Positions 4,639 through 6,617 of a DNA stretch of 6,617 nucleotides are shown piece after piece (position 1 is the first letter of the stretch; every line of letters begins with the position of its first letter). Origin of the DNA: Prevotellaceae bacterium (GTDB lineage Bacteria; Bacteroidota; Bacteroidia; Bacteroidales; UBA932); assembly GCA_031268055.1 (NCBI GenBank), contig JAIRXY010000291.1, positions 1-6,617 on the forward strand, read 5' to 3'. The translations under genes and the position numbers were made by a program. The notes below the pieces were generated by a model. The model did not search any database and was not told the origin of the DNA. It saw only the letters and a program-made list of their open reading frames with translations.

Positions 4639-6516
4639 ATGAAAAAACTCTCCCTAATTTCTCTACTGTGCCTTCCTTGCGCCGCGTACGCGCAGGAGGT
4701 GGCGCAGGACAGCGTTCACAGAATCGAAGATGTGGTGGTTACCGCCAACCGCACGGAGGTAAATCGTAGCAATGTGCCCATGACCATATCGGTGGTAGGG
4801 CGCGATGAGCTGGAGCAAAGCAGCGAATCGAATATTTTGGCTGGCTTGTCGGAGCGCGTCCCCGGCATGTTTGTCACCGAGCGCGGCGTTACAGGCTTTG
4901 GGCTTGGCGCGGGCGGCGGCGGCGGAATTACCATCCGCGGCGTAGGCGGGTCGCCCACCGGTCAAGTGCTGATGCTGGTTGACGGGCAGCCTCAATTTAT
5001 GGGAATTATGGGGCACCACTTGCCCGACTCGTACGTTAGCTCCGACGTAGACAGGGTGGAGGTTATACGCGGCCCTGCATCTATTCTGTACGGCAGCAAC
5101 GCTATGGGCGGCGTGGTGAATATCATCACCCGAAAGCAGCACGCCGATGGCTGGAACGCCAACGCCCGTCTGATGTATGGCGCTTACAACACTCAAAAGT
5201 ACATGGGAAACGCCGGATTTAAAAACGGAAACTTCGACGCTTTCGTTTCGCTAAACCACGACCGCACCGACGGCCACCGCGACAACTCCGATTTCTTCAT
5301 CACCAACGCATACGCGCGTGCAGGCTACCGCTTTGCAAGCCACCTTACCCTTTGGGGCGATGTGATGGTTGCCAAAAATAAATCGCACGACCCGGGAGCC
5401 GTAGATGACCCCATCACCGACCATATTGCTGATGTTATACGCGGTATGGCCAGCGTTACTTTGCAAAACACCTATGATAAAGCCGACGGAGCTTTAAAGG
5501 TGTTCTACAACTTCGGCGACCACGAAATTAACGATGGCTACTACCAAGGCCGAACACAACCTCGCGATTTTCGTTTTCGCTCTAACGATTACAACATGGG
5601 GGTGTCGTTTTATCAGGCTTTACGGCTTTTTCAGGGCAACACCATCACAGCAGGCGTTGACTTTATGGATTACGGGGGAACGGCGTGGAACAAGTATTTA
5701 GACGCTAGCAGAGCAGACCTCAATATTGTGGACACTTCCTTGTACGAAATTGCCGGCTACGTGATGATGCAGCAAAATTTGTTTGAGACAGTTACGCTAA
5801 ATGCCGGCGTGCGCTACGAGCACAATAATACGTTCGGTGGCGAGTGGGTACCACAGGCGGGGATTGCCTACACACCCTACCGCACAACCGCTATTAAAGC
5901 CTCTGTTGGCAAAGGGTTCAGGAATCCCTCCATCAGGGAGCTTTACTTGTGGGCTCCCGCCAACCCTGAGCTTAAGTCTGAGCGGATGCTAAATTATGAA
6001 ATTGCTGTAGACCAAACATTTTTAGAGGGGCGACTCTCCCTGGAGTTTGCCGCTTACCTTGCCGATGGTGAAAACCTGATACAAACAGCAGGCGCATACC
6101 CCAACGTCAAGAATGTAAATGTCGGCAAGTTTTTGAATAAAGGCGTTGATTTTTCTTTCCGGTGGCAAGCCCTCAAAAATTTCGGACTGCAAGGTCACTA
6201 CTCCTACCTGCACATGGACACGCCGCTTTTGTATTCGCCCGAGCGTCAAATTTTTCTTGCGGCAAGCTACCGCTTGAGTAAATGGAGCTTTGGCGTCAAC
6301 GGTCGATTTATCGACGGGCTTTACTCCGAGCTCGGCAACAATCCTGTAGTAGAATCCTTTGCAACGCTCGACGCAAGGATTTCCTTCCGTCCGCTTCAAT
6401 GGCTCGATTTCTTTGTAAAGGGAGAAAACCTTACCAATTACGATTACCAAATGATTACAGGTTATCCCATGCCGGGTGTTACGGTGTTCGGCGGCGTGAA
6501 CGTATCGCTACGGTAA
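4639..6516 (+). CDS. TonB-dependent outer-membrane receptor
   Basis: This complete 625-residue receptor imports a scarce ligand across the outer membrane with energy from TonB. It has a Sec signal peptide (1-18, cleavage after AYA), then a TonB-box-like EDVVVTA (30-36). A plug domain (about 40-166) contains the conserved LVDGQP (113-118), RVEVIRGPASILYGSNAMGG (139-158) and VVNIITR (159-165). A beta-barrel of alternating aromatic strands fills the rest, with the late motifs KGFRNPSIRELY and NPELKSE and a final strand ending VNVSLR. At this size, without an N-terminal carboxypeptidase-like domain and with no SusD gene beside it, it is of the classical BtuB/FepA/heme receptor type rather than the SusC glycan type. 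The plug has an unusual glycine-rich segment (87-96). The ligand may be a metal chelate, heme or corrinoid; the sequence does not settle it. Upstream redox genes suggest a ligand that is reduced after uptake. Confidence 0.92.
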   Translation: MKKLSLISLLCLPCAAYAQEVAQDSVHRIEDVVVTANRTEVNRSNVPMTISVVGRDELEQSSESNILAGLSERVPGMFVTERGVTGFGLGAGGGGGITIRGVGGSPTGQVLMLVDGQPQFMGIMGHHLPDSYVSSDVDRVEVIRGPASILYGSNAMGGVVNIITRKQHADGWNANARLMYGAYNTQKYMGNAGFKNGNFDAFVSLNHDRTDGHRDNSDFFITNAYARAGYRFASHLTLWGDVMVAKNKSHDPGAVDDPITDHIADVIRGMASVTLQNTYDKADGALKVFYNFGDHEINDGYYQGRTQPRDFRFRSNDYNMGVSFYQALRLFQGNTITAGVDFMDYGGTAWNKYLDASRADLNIVDTSLYEIAGYVMMQQNLFETVTLNAGVRYEHNNTFGGEWVPQAGIAYTPYRTTAIKASVGKGFRNPSIRELYLWAPANPELKSERMLNYEIAVDQTFLEGRLSLEFAAYLADGENLIQTAGAYPNVKNVNVGKFLNKGVDFSFRWQALKNFGLQGHYSYLHMDTPLLYSPERQIFLAASYRLSKWSFGVNGRFIDGLYSELGNNPVVESFATLDARISFRPLQWLDFFVKGENLTNYDYQMITGYPMPGVTVFGGVNVSLR

Positions 6517-6524
6517 ACACTTTT

Positions 6525-6546
6525 AGAATTATTACGAAATAATTTT
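6525..6546 (+). terminator. Weak AT-rich hairpin after the TonB receptor gene
   Basis: AATTATT (6527-6533) pairs with AATAATT (6538-6544) around a four-base loop, extended by an A-T and a G-T pair outward and ending in TT. It begins 9 bases after the receptor stop, a sensible place for transcript termination. However, the stem has no internal GC pair and the T-run is short, so it is at best a weak terminator. Confidence 0.3.
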
Positions 6547-6617
6547 ACTAATTAATATTCGGTAGTGTCCACTATCTATTGATATGAAAATTTATATGGT
6601 TGATAATCAGGGTAATA

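Noticed and set aside
4663..5196. 177-codon minus-strand frame within the TonB receptor gene
   Set aside because: It is antisense to the signal peptide and plug of a clearly complete receptor and shows no domain of its own.
4639..6516. SusC-type glycan receptor
   Set aside because: The protein lacks the N-terminal carboxypeptidase-like domain, is much shorter than the roughly 1000 residues usual for SusC, and no SusD gene follows before the window end.
1..6617. tRNA or rRNA genes
   Set aside because: I found no cloverleaf with a TTCRA-type arm and no ribosomal RNA-like segment on either strand by eye.

Overview
The window looks like chromosomal DNA of a Bacteroidota bacterium, most likely a member of the Bacteroidales that has a type IX secretion system. 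The reasons are a C-terminal type IX (Por) sorting domain at the left edge, a Bacteroides-type -7 element (TAnnTTTG form) before the first complete gene, mostly absent Shine-Dalgarno sequences, and family content typical of the phylum. The genus cannot be read from the sequence. Every supported gene is on the + strand.

Layout. Positions 2-259 are the last 85 codons of a secreted protein. Positions 260-668 hold no gene but are rich in structure: a 9-bp inverted repeat (278-318), a long two-part hairpin that looks like a bidirectional terminator (338-389), and a compact palindromic element (398-538). That element has 20-bp terminal inverted repeats flanked by an 8-bp direct repeat, so it resembles a small non-autonomous transposable element. 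A 9-bp direct repeat (568-576, 591-599) and a promoter-like TACCTTTG (630-637) follow.

Positions 669-6516 hold five same-strand genes. The first four are separated by only 3 to 9 bases, and the fifth starts after a 76-base gap. They encode an exported flavodoxin, a membrane NapH-like protein fused to a NapG/MauM-like multi-cluster ferredoxin, a twin-arginine-signal aldo/keto reductase with two C-terminal 4Fe-4S clusters, a DUF1893 protein (TM1506 type), and a TonB-dependent outer-membrane receptor.

The most interesting reading (inference) is an electron-transfer line leading out of the cytoplasm. The NapH/NapG-like protein would pass electrons across the inner membrane to the periplasmic flavodoxin and the iron-sulfur aldo/keto reductase. 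These would act on a compound brought in by the TonB receptor, for example a metal chelate, heme, corrinoid or another redox-active ligand. The sequence does not identify the ligand. Positions 6517-6617 contain a weak AT-rich hairpin, a sequence that could be an insertion-sequence end, and a possible start codon cut off by the window edge.
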